Below, one piece after another: positions 51,491 through 59,051 of a stretch of 64,000 bases of DNA. The stretch spans positions 620,001 to 684,000 of the forward strand of contig NZ_CP097116.1 of the NCBI RefSeq assembly GCF_024029335.1. The letters are read 5' to 3'. The notes below the pieces were generated by a model. That model did no database searches and was not told where the DNA came from. It worked only from the letters and a program-made list of their open reading frames with translations. Numbering within the stretch: the stretch's first letter is position 1; each line of letters begins with the position of its first letter. Source of the DNA: Fructilactobacillus myrtifloralis (lineage in GTDB: Bacteria; Bacillota; Bacilli; Lactobacillales; Lactobacillaceae). The translations under genes and the position numbers were made by a program.

Positions 51491-51522
51491 AGTTAAATTA
51501 TGCAATTAAAAAGTTATTGTAT

Positions 51523-51897
51523 TTACAATTTCATTCCCTTAACTGCGGCATCCACATATCCCAGGAAGAAGAGGAACTGGGCATCATCTAAAGCCGGCGT
51601 TACTTCCACGCTCTTGACCGTCAGTTGCGCTTGGTCCTGCGTTGTTGCCCCTGCTTCAGCGCTGAGTTTAATCTCTAATTGCAAGGACGCTGGCAAAGCA
51701 GCCAGTTGAACGTCTTCTGATTCCTGCACAATCTTAGAAAACTTGTCATCACCCAGTTCGTCCAAGATTCGCCGAATTTGTTGGGTGATAAATTGTTGCC
51801 AAAAGTTGCCAAATTCTTGTTGTCCTGCAGCTGTATCCATTTTGAATGGAGCTTGAATATCTAAGCGTCCATCGTTCAGTGTAATTGTAATTTCCAT
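51523..51897 (-). CDS. Hypothetical protein
   Basis: 124 residues, soluble, acidic, no recognised domain. It has balanced composition like the core genes, an AAAGGAG site before the ATG and a strong terminator. Single-gene unit between the AT-rich patch and pepT. Confidence 0.7.
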   Translation of the reverse strand: MEITITLNDGRLDIQAPFKMDTAAGQQEFGNFWQQFITQQIRRILDELGDDKFSKIVQESEDVQLAALPASLQLEIKLSAEAGATTQDQAQLTVKSVEVTPALDDAQFLFFLGYVDAAVKGMKL

Positions 51898-52020
51898 TGT
51901 GCTACTCCTTTATCTGCCTAATTTACCCTCATTATACCGAAGCCATGGGCAGAACCCAATTAATTCCCCTAATGATTCATTTATATTATGATATTAAGTA
52001 AATAACTGGAGGTCATTACC

Positions 52021-53271
52021 ATGGAAAATTCCCTACAAAATCAACTACTAGACCGTTTTTTGGGCTACGTTAAGCAAAATACCCGTTCCAATCCAGATTC
52101 AACCACGGTGCCATCTGATACCAAGGAAGTTGAATTTTTAAAACAACTAGCTGCTGAACTCAAGCGCATCGGCCTCAGCAACGTGCGTACCAACCAGGCA
52201 ACTGGTTACGTCTTTGCTGACCTACCAGCCACAGACGACACTCCTCGTCCCGTCGTGGGTTTCATCTCGCACGTTGACACAGCGGACTTTAACTCCGTCA
52301 ACATTCAACCCCAAGTGGTCGAAAACTACGATGGCCACCGCGTGATTGATTTGGACCAGGACGGAAAATACCAACTAGATCCAGCCGTCTTTCCTAGTTT
52401 AACGAAGTATCAAGGTGACACCTTGGTTACCACCAACGGGGAAACCTTGTTGGGAGCGGACGACAAGGCCGGCGTGGCCGAAATTATGACCGCCATGCAG
52501 TACCTGGTAAACCACCCTGAAATCAAGCACGGTAAAATCGTGGTTGCCTTTGGTCCCGATGAAGAAATCGGCACTGGTGCCGACCACTTTGACGTGCAGG
52601 ACTTTGGAGCTGACTATGCCTACACCGTTGACGGTGGGCCACTCGGGGATTTGGAATATGAAACCTTCAACGCGGCCGCTGCCACGGTCACTTTCCAAGG
52701 TACCAACGTTCATCCTGGCGATGCCAAGGACGTGATGGTGAACGCTTCCCAACTAGCAATCGAATTTCACAACCAGTTACCAGCTCTGGAACGTCCCGAA
52801 AATACAGATGGGCGCGACGGCTTCTTCTTCCTGGTGGAAATGAACGGAACTTGTGATGAAGCCAAGTTAGACTATATCATCCGCGACTTCGATCGAGATC
52901 ACTTTGCCGCTCGTAAGCAACTTCTAGAACAAATTACCCAGCAACTAAACGACCGATACGGTCAAGGTCGCGTCACCCTCGAGATGCAAGACCAGTACTA
53001 CAACATGGGGGAAATTCTGGAAAAGGACCTTACCCCGGTTAACCTCGTCAAGGACGCGATGCACCAACTGGACATTGAACCAAACGTCTTTCCGGTCCGG
53101 GGTGGGACCGATGGCTCCAAGATTTCTTTCTTAGGGATTCCAACGCCCAACATCTTTGCCGGTCCAGAAAACATGCACGGGCGTTTTGAATACGTTTCCC
53201 TGCAAACAATGGAAAAGGCGGTTGAGTTAATCGTGCAAATCATCGAAGACGTTCCCGCTGAGACTAAGTAA
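52021..53271 (+). CDS. pepT: Peptidase T (tripeptide aminopeptidase)
   Basis: 416 residues of the M20 family. Zinc ligands and catalytic residues: SHVDTADF (His about 82), GADDKAG (Asp about 144), PDEEIGTG (Glu pair about 178), [16 protein letters not shown] (Asp about 201) and [10 protein letters not shown] (His about 384). It removes the N-terminal residue of tripeptides in the cytoplasm. GGAGG precedes the ATG. Its stop overlaps the next start (TAATG). Confidence 0.95.
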   Translation: MENSLQNQLLDRFLGYVKQNTRSNPDSTTVPSDTKEVEFLKQLAAELKRIGLSNVRTNQATGYVFADLPATDDTPRPVVGFISHVDTADFNSVNIQPQVVENYDGHRVIDLDQDGKYQLDPAVFPSLTKYQGDTLVTTNGETLLGADDKAGVAEIMTAMQYLVNHPEIKHGKIVVAFGPDEEIGTGADHFDVQDFGADYAYTVDGGPLGDLEYETFNAAAATVTFQGTNVHPGDAKDVMVNASQLAIEFHNQLPALERPENTDGRDGFFFLVEMNGTCDEAKLDYIIRDFDRDHFAARKQLLEQITQQLNDRYGQGRVTLEMQDQYYNMGEILEKDLTPVNLVKDAMHQLDIEPNVFPVRGGTDGSKISFLGIPTPNIFAGPENMHGRFEYVSLQTMEKAVELIVQIIEDVPAETK

Positions 53272-53753
53272 TGCTGGTCCAACAAACGTACCATTCGCCC
53301 TTGGGACCAATCACGTTGGCAAGTACGAAAACGGCGGTGGTCGGACTGTGGTTCCAGGACCAACGCTACTATGGCGCCCGCTATCAAGTAGACCAGATGC
53401 CGATTCAAACAACCGCACCCCTGCAGCAGGCAAAAACGTGGCTCGCTCAGTACTTTGCGGGTCAGAATCCCAATCCTAAAATGGTTCCCCTACAACCTGA
53501 GGTTATGCCCTTTCAACAGCGGGTGCTTATCGCCCTACAACGAGTCCCCTATGGGACCACGACCACTTATAGTGACCTAGCGGCGGCGGTTTCAACCCCA
53601 TCGGCCCGGGCGGTAGGGAATGCGATTGGTCATAATCCGATTAGCCTGTTAATCCCCTGTCACCGGGTCCTTGGCAAGAATGGCCGCTTAACCGGATACG
53701 CAGGTGGCTTGGAACGCAAACGCGCACTATTACAACTAGAACAACGATCCTAA
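53271..53753 (+). CDS. ogt: Methylated-DNA-protein-cysteine methyltransferase
   Basis: 160 residues. The acceptor Cys is in LIPCHRVLG (about residue 133), with the recognition helix region SARAVGNAIGHNP and an N-terminal RNase-H-like domain. It repairs O6-methylguanine by transferring the methyl group to itself. It overlaps pepT by one base and so is translationally coupled, though the two functions are unrelated. Confidence 0.92.
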   Translation: MLVQQTYHSPLGPITLASTKTAVVGLWFQDQRYYGARYQVDQMPIQTTAPLQQAKTWLAQYFAGQNPNPKMVPLQPEVMPFQQRVLIALQRVPYGTTTTYSDLAAAVSTPSARAVGNAIGHNPISLLIPCHRVLGKNGRLTGYAGGLERKRALLQLEQRS

Positions 53754-53814
53754 CGAGAGTTGGTTAAGCAGCAACCTCCATCGGGTGATGCCCCGCTTGT
53801 TTCATCCCCAAACT

Positions 53815-53857
53815 AAAAAGATCCCCTAATTGCAACCATCAATTAGGAGAGCTTTTT
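53815..53857. terminator. Bidirectional intrinsic terminator
   Basis: CCTAATTG pairs with CAATTAGG, extended below an internal loop by AAAAAG/CTTTTT. Between convergent genes. Confidence 0.85.
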
Positions 53858-53874
53858 CTTTACGTTTTATAAAT

Positions 53875-55611
53875 TTATTCTTTAAACTGAATCTTTACGT
53901 ATTCGCGGTACTTCGGCAACGTTTCCAGCAACTGCTGGTGGGTACCATGCCCACTAACTTGGCCATCGTCAATAAAGTAAATTTCATCGGCGTCCACAAT
54001 CGTACTCAACCGGTGCGCAATAATCAAAGTCGTTCGTCCCTGCATAAGCTGTTGCAGGGCTTTTTGAATCATTGCTTCGGACTCCGAATCTAAACTGGCC
54101 GTGGCCTCGTCCAGCATTAACAGCTCGGGATCCCGTAAGAAGGCCCGGGCAATCGCTAACCGTTGCCGTTGGCCCCCACTAACCTTAATCCCACGTTCTC
54201 CGACTTCGGTATCCAACTGCTGGTCCATTTCCCGGACAAAGCCGTCCGCATAGGCCAACTTCAAAACGTGCCAAAGTTCGGCATCGGAATATTCTTCGTC
54301 TAATCCGTAGGTTAGGTTATGGCGAATCGTGCCGGCTACAATTGCCGAATCCTGACTCACAAATCCAATTGCCCGGCGCCAAGCAGCGAGGTCCAACTGG
54401 TTAATGTCCTGGTTCCCAATCGTAATCTGCCCCGCCGTAGGCTGATAGTAGCGTTCAATCAGGTTTAAAATCGTGGTTTTCCCACTTCCAGAAGGACCGA
54501 CAAAGGCGACCGTGGTGTTTGGTTGGGCAACAACATTCACATCCGTTAACACAGGTTGCCCATCACCGTAGGCAAAGTCAACGTGTTGTAGGGCTAACGG
54601 TTGATTTTCAATCTTTGGTTGGGTCGTCTGATCAAAGACTTCCTCTGGTTCCTGTAAAATGGCTTGGAGGTGTTCAGTTGCCCCACTGGCCTTCGCTAGC
54701 CGCACCGAAAACTGCCCTAAGATTGAAACTGGTGAGATTACCTGAAAGAGGTACATTAAGAAGGCAAACATTGTCCCCATCGTCATCGTTCCCACGGCTA
54801 CCCGGTGGGCACCATAGGCAAGGATTCCCACAATCAAGGCCATCATCGTGGTCCCCATCAGCGGGTAGGCGATGGCTTCATAGATTGCTTCCTTTAACCC
54901 AATCCGGTAGAGCCGGTGAATCAAGGTGCCCCCGCTCTCTTTTTCATAGGTTTCAGCGTTAGACGCCTTCACCAGGCGAATCTCACTTAACGTATCATCA
55001 ACCTGACCACTAAAATCCGCCAGGGTCTGTTGCCGTTCGCGCCCCACCTTCATCGTCCGGTTCATCAGGGGCCGCATCAGTGCAAAGACCAGTGGAACCG
55101 CAACTAGCATGATGACCGTCATCTTCCAATCCATGATAATCATGAAGAGAAAGGCCCCCACGAGTTGGAACACGGAGGTAACGGCGTTCGGAAAGGAACT
55201 TGCGAGGAGATCCTTAATCTGGTCCGAATCGTTCACCAACCGCGAGGTTAACTGCCCGACCTTGACGTTATCAAAGTAAGGAATCCGCAGGTGAATCAGC
55301 TTATCCCACACGTGACGCCGTAACTGGGCGACCACTCGTTCTCCAAACGAACCAAGGAGTCCCCCCGAGAGGGCGTTTAACACGGCACTCCCAATAAATA
55401 ACACGATGATGGCGATTAAGAGCCGTCCGTCGACCCCCCGCTTGAAGTTATTGACCAATACCTGGGCAAACTTCGGGACCACCAACTGACCGAACGTGGC
55501 TACTAATCCGAGCCCCAGCCCAAGCCACAGCTGCCAATACCGCGGCCGAGCGCTTCGAATTAACTGAATAAAGTTCCGCATTTTAAATTTACTGGTTTGT
55601 TTTCGCTCCAT
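53875..55611 (-). CDS. ABC exporter, fused permease and ATPase (BmrA/LmrA-like)
   Basis: 578 residues. Six membrane helices (~20-310) are fused to an ATPase domain: Walker A GPSGSGKTTI (about 371), Q-loop GFVSQDS, signature VSGGQRQRLAIARA (about 474) and Walker B LLMLDEATASLDSE. It works as a homodimer exporting lipophilic drugs or lipids. I prefer ATG 55609-55611, which has GGAGG a few bases upstream; ATG 55632 has no site. Single-gene unit. Confidence 0.9.
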   Translation of the reverse strand: MERKQTSKFKMRNFIQLIRSARPRYWQLWLGLGLGLVATFGQLVVPKFAQVLVNNFKRGVDGRLLIAIIVLFIGSAVLNALSGGLLGSFGERVVAQLRRHVWDKLIHLRIPYFDNVKVGQLTSRLVNDSDQIKDLLASSFPNAVTSVFQLVGAFLFMIIMDWKMTVIMLVAVPLVFALMRPLMNRTMKVGRERQQTLADFSGQVDDTLSEIRLVKASNAETYEKESGGTLIHRLYRIGLKEAIYEAIAYPLMGTTMMALIVGILAYGAHRVAVGTMTMGTMFAFLMYLFQVISPVSILGQFSVRLAKASGATEHLQAILQEPEEVFDQTTQPKIENQPLALQHVDFAYGDGQPVLTDVNVVAQPNTTVAFVGPSGSGKTTILNLIERYYQPTAGQITIGNQDINQLDLAAWRRAIGFVSQDSAIVAGTIRHNLTYGLDEEYSDAELWHVLKLAYADGFVREMDQQLDTEVGERGIKVSGGQRQRLAIARAFLRDPELLMLDEATASLDSESEAMIQKALQQLMQGRTTLIIAHRLSTIVDADEIYFIDDGQVSGHGTHQQLLETLPKYREYVKIQFKE

Positions 55612-55694
55612 TAACCTCCGCCTCACTTCCATTATTAAGCAATAAATTCTATGCTAGCGAATTATGGGAAAAATGCAACCATTTCAGCACGGCC

Positions 55695-56930
55695 TTAGCG
55701 GGTAACCGGAAACTGGGCGGTTAGGCGTTGGACGGCCTGCCGGATTTGGTCCAACTGCTCTAGATCAGAAGGATGATTTAACACCTGCCCAATGAGGGTC
55801 GCTACCTCTGACACAGCCGCGGGCGTGAAGTTGCGACTGGTAATGGTCGGCGTTCCCAACCGAATTCCTCCCATCGTTCGTCCCGTTTCTAGCGGTAATA
55901 GTTCTTGATTCGTTGCAATCCCCACCGAGTAGAGGCGGTCGGCCGCAGCTGCCCCGGTTAATCCAGTCGCCCGGACATCAAGGGTCAGCTCGTGATTGAC
56001 CGTTCCTCCCGTCACCACCCGGACATTCGGGGTTTCATGCAAAATGCGCGCCATTAACTGCGCGTTTTGGACTACTTGTTCAGCGTACTGCCGAAACTCT
56101 GGTTGCTGCGCCTCTCGGTATGCAATGGCCTTGGCGGCCACAATCTGTTCTAAGGTTCCACTCTGGGAGCGCGGAAAAACCGCTTGGTCAATTTGTGCTC
56201 CATACTGGCGTTTGGCTAGAATCATGCCCCCGCGCGGTCCCCGTAACGTTTTATGGGTCGTCGAGGTCACAACGTCCGCAACTGGGACTGGACTGGGAAG
56301 CACCTGACCCGCCACGAGCCCGGCAATGTGCGCCATGTCAACCATCAGGTAGGCACCCACTTCATCCGCAATTGCGCGAAACCGCTCCCAGTCAATCAAT
56401 TGACTGTACGCAGAAGCCCCCGCAATGATTATCCGGGGGTGCCATGCACGGGCCTGCCGTTCAATCTGAGCGTAATCCAATCGTTCCGTGGTCGGATCAA
56501 CTCCGTAGAATTGCGCATCGTACAGTTGTCCCGAAAAGTTATGGGCTTGCCCGTGGGTAAAGTGGCCACCGGCGTGTTCGCTCATCGCCAAGATCCGGTC
56601 ACCGGGTTGTAAGAAGGCTGCATACACAGCCTGATTTGCTTGCGTTCCGGAGTGCGGGAAAACGTTGGCATATTCCGCTCCAAACAAATCCTGCGCTCGC
56701 GTACGCGCGATTTCATCGATACGATCAATCGCTTCGTTCCCTGGATAAATTCGAGCTCCTGGATATCCTACGGCATACTTATTGGTAAGTACCGAACTCT
56801 GCACCGCCCGCACCGCTTGTGAAGCAATGTTTTCCGAGGCAATTAGTTCAATCACATTTGCTTGACGGCTGGCTTCCGCCTGAACGGCCTGCCAAACTGC
56901 TGGATCCTGTGTGTGCCACTCATTGTTCAT
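55695..56930 (-). CDS. glyA: Serine hydroxymethyltransferase
   Basis: 411 residues. The PLP-binding Lys is in TSTTHKTLRGPRGG (about residue 226), and IELIASENIAS near the N-terminus is the family signature. It interconverts serine and glycine with tetrahydrofolate, supplying glycine and one-carbon units. ATG 56928-56930 has GGGAGGG eight bases upstream. It stands behind a ~240-base T-box-like leader, so its transcription should respond to charging of a particular tRNA. Confidence 0.95.
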   Translation of the reverse strand: MNNEWHTQDPAVWQAVQAEASRQANVIELIASENIASQAVRAVQSSVLTNKYAVGYPGARIYPGNEAIDRIDEIARTRAQDLFGAEYANVFPHSGTQANQAVYAAFLQPGDRILAMSEHAGGHFTHGQAHNFSGQLYDAQFYGVDPTTERLDYAQIERQARAWHPRIIIAGASAYSQLIDWERFRAIADEVGAYLMVDMAHIAGLVAGQVLPSPVPVADVVTSTTHKTLRGPRGGMILAKRQYGAQIDQAVFPRSQSGTLEQIVAAKAIAYREAQQPEFRQYAEQVVQNAQLMARILHETPNVRVVTGGTVNHELTLDVRATGLTGAAAADRLYSVGIATNQELLPLETGRTMGGIRLGTPTITSRNFTPAAVSEVATLIGQVLNHPSDLEQLDQIRQAVQRLTAQFPVTR

Positions 56931-57168
56931 CTGAAAACCCTCCCTGACTAAAAAAAGACGCCCCTGTACTGATTCGTACAAGGGCGTCTGTGCACTGTTC
57001 CACCTTATTTTACCGCTTACTCACGCAAGTAGCCTCACTGTCTTGTCGCCAAGACCACTATTTGAATTGTAACGCATCCTTAACTGCCTTCCCGAGTTGC
57101 CTAGACGTTTTTTGCAGTTTCCAAACGCTCCCTGAACTAGGTCCGTACCCGGTACTCCGTCTAAGTTG
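56931..57168 (-). ncRNA. T-box-like riboswitch leader of glyA
   Basis: On the minus strand, AAGGTGGAACAGTGCA (57006-56991) resembles the T-box core and stands directly before a terminator hairpin (56989-56950). A long structured 5' part contains a stem CTTAGACG / CGTCTAGG. The TGGA acceptor bulge fits a tRNA with U at the discriminator base (for example Gly, Cys or Thr). The specifier could not be settled. The core deviates from consensus at three positions, hence moderate confidence. Confidence 0.65.
56950..56989 (-). terminator. Terminator in the glyA leader
   Basis: AGACGCCCTTGTAC pairs with GTACAGGGGCGTCT and is followed by seven T residues, 20 bases before the glyA start. A terminator this close upstream of a gene signals attenuation control. 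Confidence 0.92.
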
Positions 57169-57173
57169 GTCCT

Positions 57174-57202
57174 AGGATACTAAACCGGGTTCAGCTTGTC
57201 AA
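57174..57202 (-). promoter_or_regulatory. glyA leader promoter
   Basis: Minus strand: -35 TTGACA (57202-57197), 17-base spacer, -10 TATCCT (57179-57174). No gene lies between 56,981 and 57,319; this stretch holds the leader, this promoter and the promoter region of the next gene. Confidence 0.75.
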
Positions 57203-57270
57203 CGGCATTTTTCCCGTGCTCGTTTCACTCTGCAAACTAAATGCTGGTAATCATGAACCGTAAAGCATAC

Positions 57271-57294
57271 AATTAAATTGTTGATAATTTAATT
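57271..57294. promoter_or_regulatory. Inverted repeat upstream of the YdhK-like gene
   Basis: AATTAAATT-GTTGAT-AATTTAATT, nine-base perfect arms with a six-base centre, 26 bases before the start codon. Probably an operator. It does not contain the cop box core. Confidence 0.55.
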
Positions 57295-57319
57295 TAGAAT
57301 TCTAAAGGAGCTGTCACTG

Positions 57320-57937
57320 ATGATGAAACACAAGTTGATTACAGTTGCTGCTTTAGCTAGTTTAGGGCTTTCGACCGCTACGGGAATCATCCCAACGGTC
57401 AACGCCGCTAGCAACCAGCAAATGAGTAGCAAAAAGATGGATCACAAGAGCGATGACATGAACATGGACATGAACGACCAGAACATGGACAAGGGCATGA
57501 AGATGGAAATGGATCACAACGGTAAGTTACCAACTGATCTGAAAAAAGCCAGTCATCCCAAGTACAAAGTGGGCTCCACGGTTAAGTTGACTGCTAACCA
57601 CATGCCTGGGATGAAGGGCGCTAAAGCTACGGTTGCCGGCGTTTATGACTCACCACTCTATGTCATTGACTTTAAAGACACCAAGACTAACAAAGAAGTT
57701 AAGAACCACAAGTACGTGGTTAAGTCTGAATTAAAGGCTGACAAGGGTCACAAGTTAGCTAAGGGAACCAAGGTTACCATCAAAGCTGACCACATGGCCG
57801 GCATGAAGGGTGCCAAGGGTAAGATCGTGAAGGTTTGTGATGGCCCAGCTTACGCCGTTAACTTCACCCCTACTAACGGTGGCGAAAAGTACACCAACCA
57901 CAAGTGGTTAAGTCAATCAGAAATGAAGAAAGACTAA
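57320..57937 (+). CDS. YdhK-like secreted protein, two DUF1541 repeats, Met/His-rich
   Basis: 205 residues. A signal peptide (1-~31) is followed by a Met/Asp/His-rich stretch (about 36-75, many MNMD and MDH units) and two copies of the DUF1541 domain (~80-140 and ~143-203). Each copy has an HMPGMKGAKATV / HMAGMKGAKGKI motif. The Met/His content suggests copper or other metal binding at the cell surface. AAAGGAG precedes the ATG. It may cooperate with copB, 45 kb away, but no cop box is seen here. Confidence 0.83.
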   Translation: MMKHKLITVAALASLGLSTATGIIPTVNAASNQQMSSKKMDHKSDDMNMDMNDQNMDKGMKMEMDHNGKLPTDLKKASHPKYKVGSTVKLTANHMPGMKGAKATVAGVYDSPLYVIDFKDTKTNKEVKNHKYVVKSELKADKGHKLAKGTKVTIKADHMAGMKGAKGKIVKVCDGPAYAVNFTPTNGGEKYTNHKWLSQSEMKKD

Positions 57938-57945
57938 TTTAACCG

Positions 57946-57987
57946 AAAAAAATCCTGAACTGGAACTTCCAGTTCAGGATTTTTTTT
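57946..57987. terminator. Bidirectional intrinsic terminator
   Basis: AAAAAAATCCTGAACTGGAA pairs with TTCCAGTTCAGGATTTTTTT around a short loop. Confidence 0.93.
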
Positions 57988-57991
57988 ATGC

Positions 57992-58414
57992 TTAATTATC
58001 AATGTTATCCATCATGCCATCCAGCGCATCCGCCAGGTTCGCCATGAACTTCTGCACGTTTTGTGCTTCGCTATCCTCATCATACGGATCGTTATGCGAC
58101 GACAGTAACAGGATTTCCTTGTTCGTCGATAAAATCGATTGCTTCAAATCAGAAATGCGACCGGAAAAATCAAAGAACGAATCAATTCCTTGAATAATGC
58201 TCATCGCTACCCCAGACAGGGATACGATCCCAAGGTACTTAATATCATGAGACGACATCGAAACTAGGAGCGGAATCGACGCCGATAACACGATCCGGGT
58301 GATGTTACTAATGCTCGATAACACCCGGTAATAGGTTAACTTCTTGCGTAACTTCTCGACGGTCCCCTGGGCCTGTTCAATGATTTGTGCTTCAGTGGGA
58401 ATCTCAGTTGTCAT
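57992..58414 (-). CDS. DUF4231-like two-helix membrane protein
   Basis: 140 residues. Two adjacent membrane helices (about 36-52 and 62-76) with long charged helices on both sides; the layout and the ..YYRVLSSISNITRIV.. segment resemble DUF4231 (SLATT-like) proteins. Related proteins occur in nucleotide-signalling conflict systems, but no partner nucleotidyltransferase is near. Downstream of the tRNA on the same strand. Function unknown. Confidence 0.68.
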   Translation of the reverse strand: MTTEIPTEAQIIEQAQGTVEKLRKKLTYYRVLSSISNITRIVLSASIPLLVSMSSHDIKYLGIVSLSGVAMSIIQGIDSFFDFSGRISDLKQSILSTNKEILLLSSHNDPYDEDSEAQNVQKFMANLADALDGMMDNIDN

Positions 58415-58439
58415 AATCTACTCTCCTCTAATTTTTCAT

Positions 58440-58477
58440 AAAAAAAACGATGTTTTAAGTAGTCACCCTACCTAAAA
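58440..58477 (-). terminator. Probable terminator of the tRNA unit
   Basis: Minus strand: TTTTAGGTAG pairs with CTACTTAAAA around GGTGA (one wobble), followed after six bases by eight T residues. Confidence 0.55.
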
Positions 58478-58516
58478 TCCCGTTCTTAGTTCCTTGCTGT
58501 TATTATTAGTAAAGGA

Positions 58517-58588
58517 TGCGTCCCCTCGGAGTCGAACCGAGATTATGAGGACCGAAATCTCATGTGCTATCCGTTACACTAGGGACGC
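58517..58588 (-). tRNA. tRNA-Arg (anticodon UCG, probable)
   Basis: 72 bases fold as a cloverleaf: acceptor GCGTCCC/GGGACGC with discriminator A, D arm GTGT..GCAC, T arm CTCGG-TTCGACT-CCGAG. The anticodon arm is TGAGA-TTTCGGT-CCTCA, giving UCG and an A-C mismatch at the bottom pair. CCA is not encoded. A nine-base loop would be the alternative. Confidence 0.85.
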
Positions 58589-58637
58589 CTTACGTTGTTT
58601 ATTTTACTGATTTCGCCCGGACATTGCAACCAGTGGT

Positions 58638-58958
58638 TTAGCGTGAGCCCGCGATTTTCAGCGCTGCCTCCTCTAAGTCTAACAACATTTGAAACGAATT
58701 GGTTTGAAAGTCGTCCACGAGGCTCTTCCCCTGGGCGTGGTAAGTCCCTAACTGGCGCCCCATGACACTCACAAATGCTAACGTCTGGTCATCAACTGGT
58801 TGTACCGAATCGTAGTGTCCGTCCTCAGCGTTATCCAAGTAATTTTGCAATAGATCACAAACCGTTTCGTATACTAGCGCGGTTTCTGTAATTGTGTCGC
58901 CCGCGGCCTGGCGTTCTGCCAACCGCTTGTGGACTTCCTCCATGTTTTCTGGAATCAT
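58638..58958 (-). CDS. Small hypothetical protein
   Basis: 106 residues, acidic, helical, no membrane segment or recognised domain. GAGGGG precedes the ATG. It lies upstream of the tRNA on the same strand and diverges from the FAD protein gene. Confidence 0.7.
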   Translation of the reverse strand: MIPENMEEVHKRLAERQAAGDTITETALVYETVCDLLQNYLDNAEDGHYDSVQPVDDQTLAFVSVMGRQLGTYHAQGKSLVDDFQTNSFQMLLDLEEAALKIAGSR

Positions 58959-59051
58959 CGTTAATCGCCCCTCTTTCCTGCTTCATTATAAACATATGTG
59001 AGAAGTAAAGACCACTATGGTAAAGTAAAACTGAGAAAGGAAGTTACGTGT

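Larger units (their letters stand above)
49119..51500. other. AT-rich accessory patch
   Basis: From just after the LacI stop to the hairpin near 51,490 the DNA is clearly richer in A+T than its surroundings, both in genes (AAA, ATT, TTA, GAT codons dominate) and in gaps. It contains two tandem repeats, a CPBP protease gene and an unrecognised gene, both on the minus strand. No transposase, integrase, tRNA or target duplication is visible. Horizontal acquisition is the simplest explanation. Confidence 0.75.

Noticed and set aside
53758-53814. Possible riboswitch downstream of ogt
   Set aside because: Some short inverted GC segments are present, but it follows a gene, precedes a terminator, and no known motif is recognisable.
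57099-57101. GGC (Gly) as specifier of the glyA leader
   Set aside because: These bases fall in the base stem CTTAGACG/CGTCTAGG when it is drawn, so they would not be free. The specifier is left open.
57992-58414. DUF4231-like gene as part of a nucleotide-signalling defence system
   Set aside because: No nucleotidyltransferase or effector gene is near; its neighbours are a tRNA and ordinary genes.
58517-58588. tRNA as an integration site for the AT-rich patch
   Set aside because: It is 7 kb away from the patch and no partial tRNA copy was seen near 49.1-51.5 kb.
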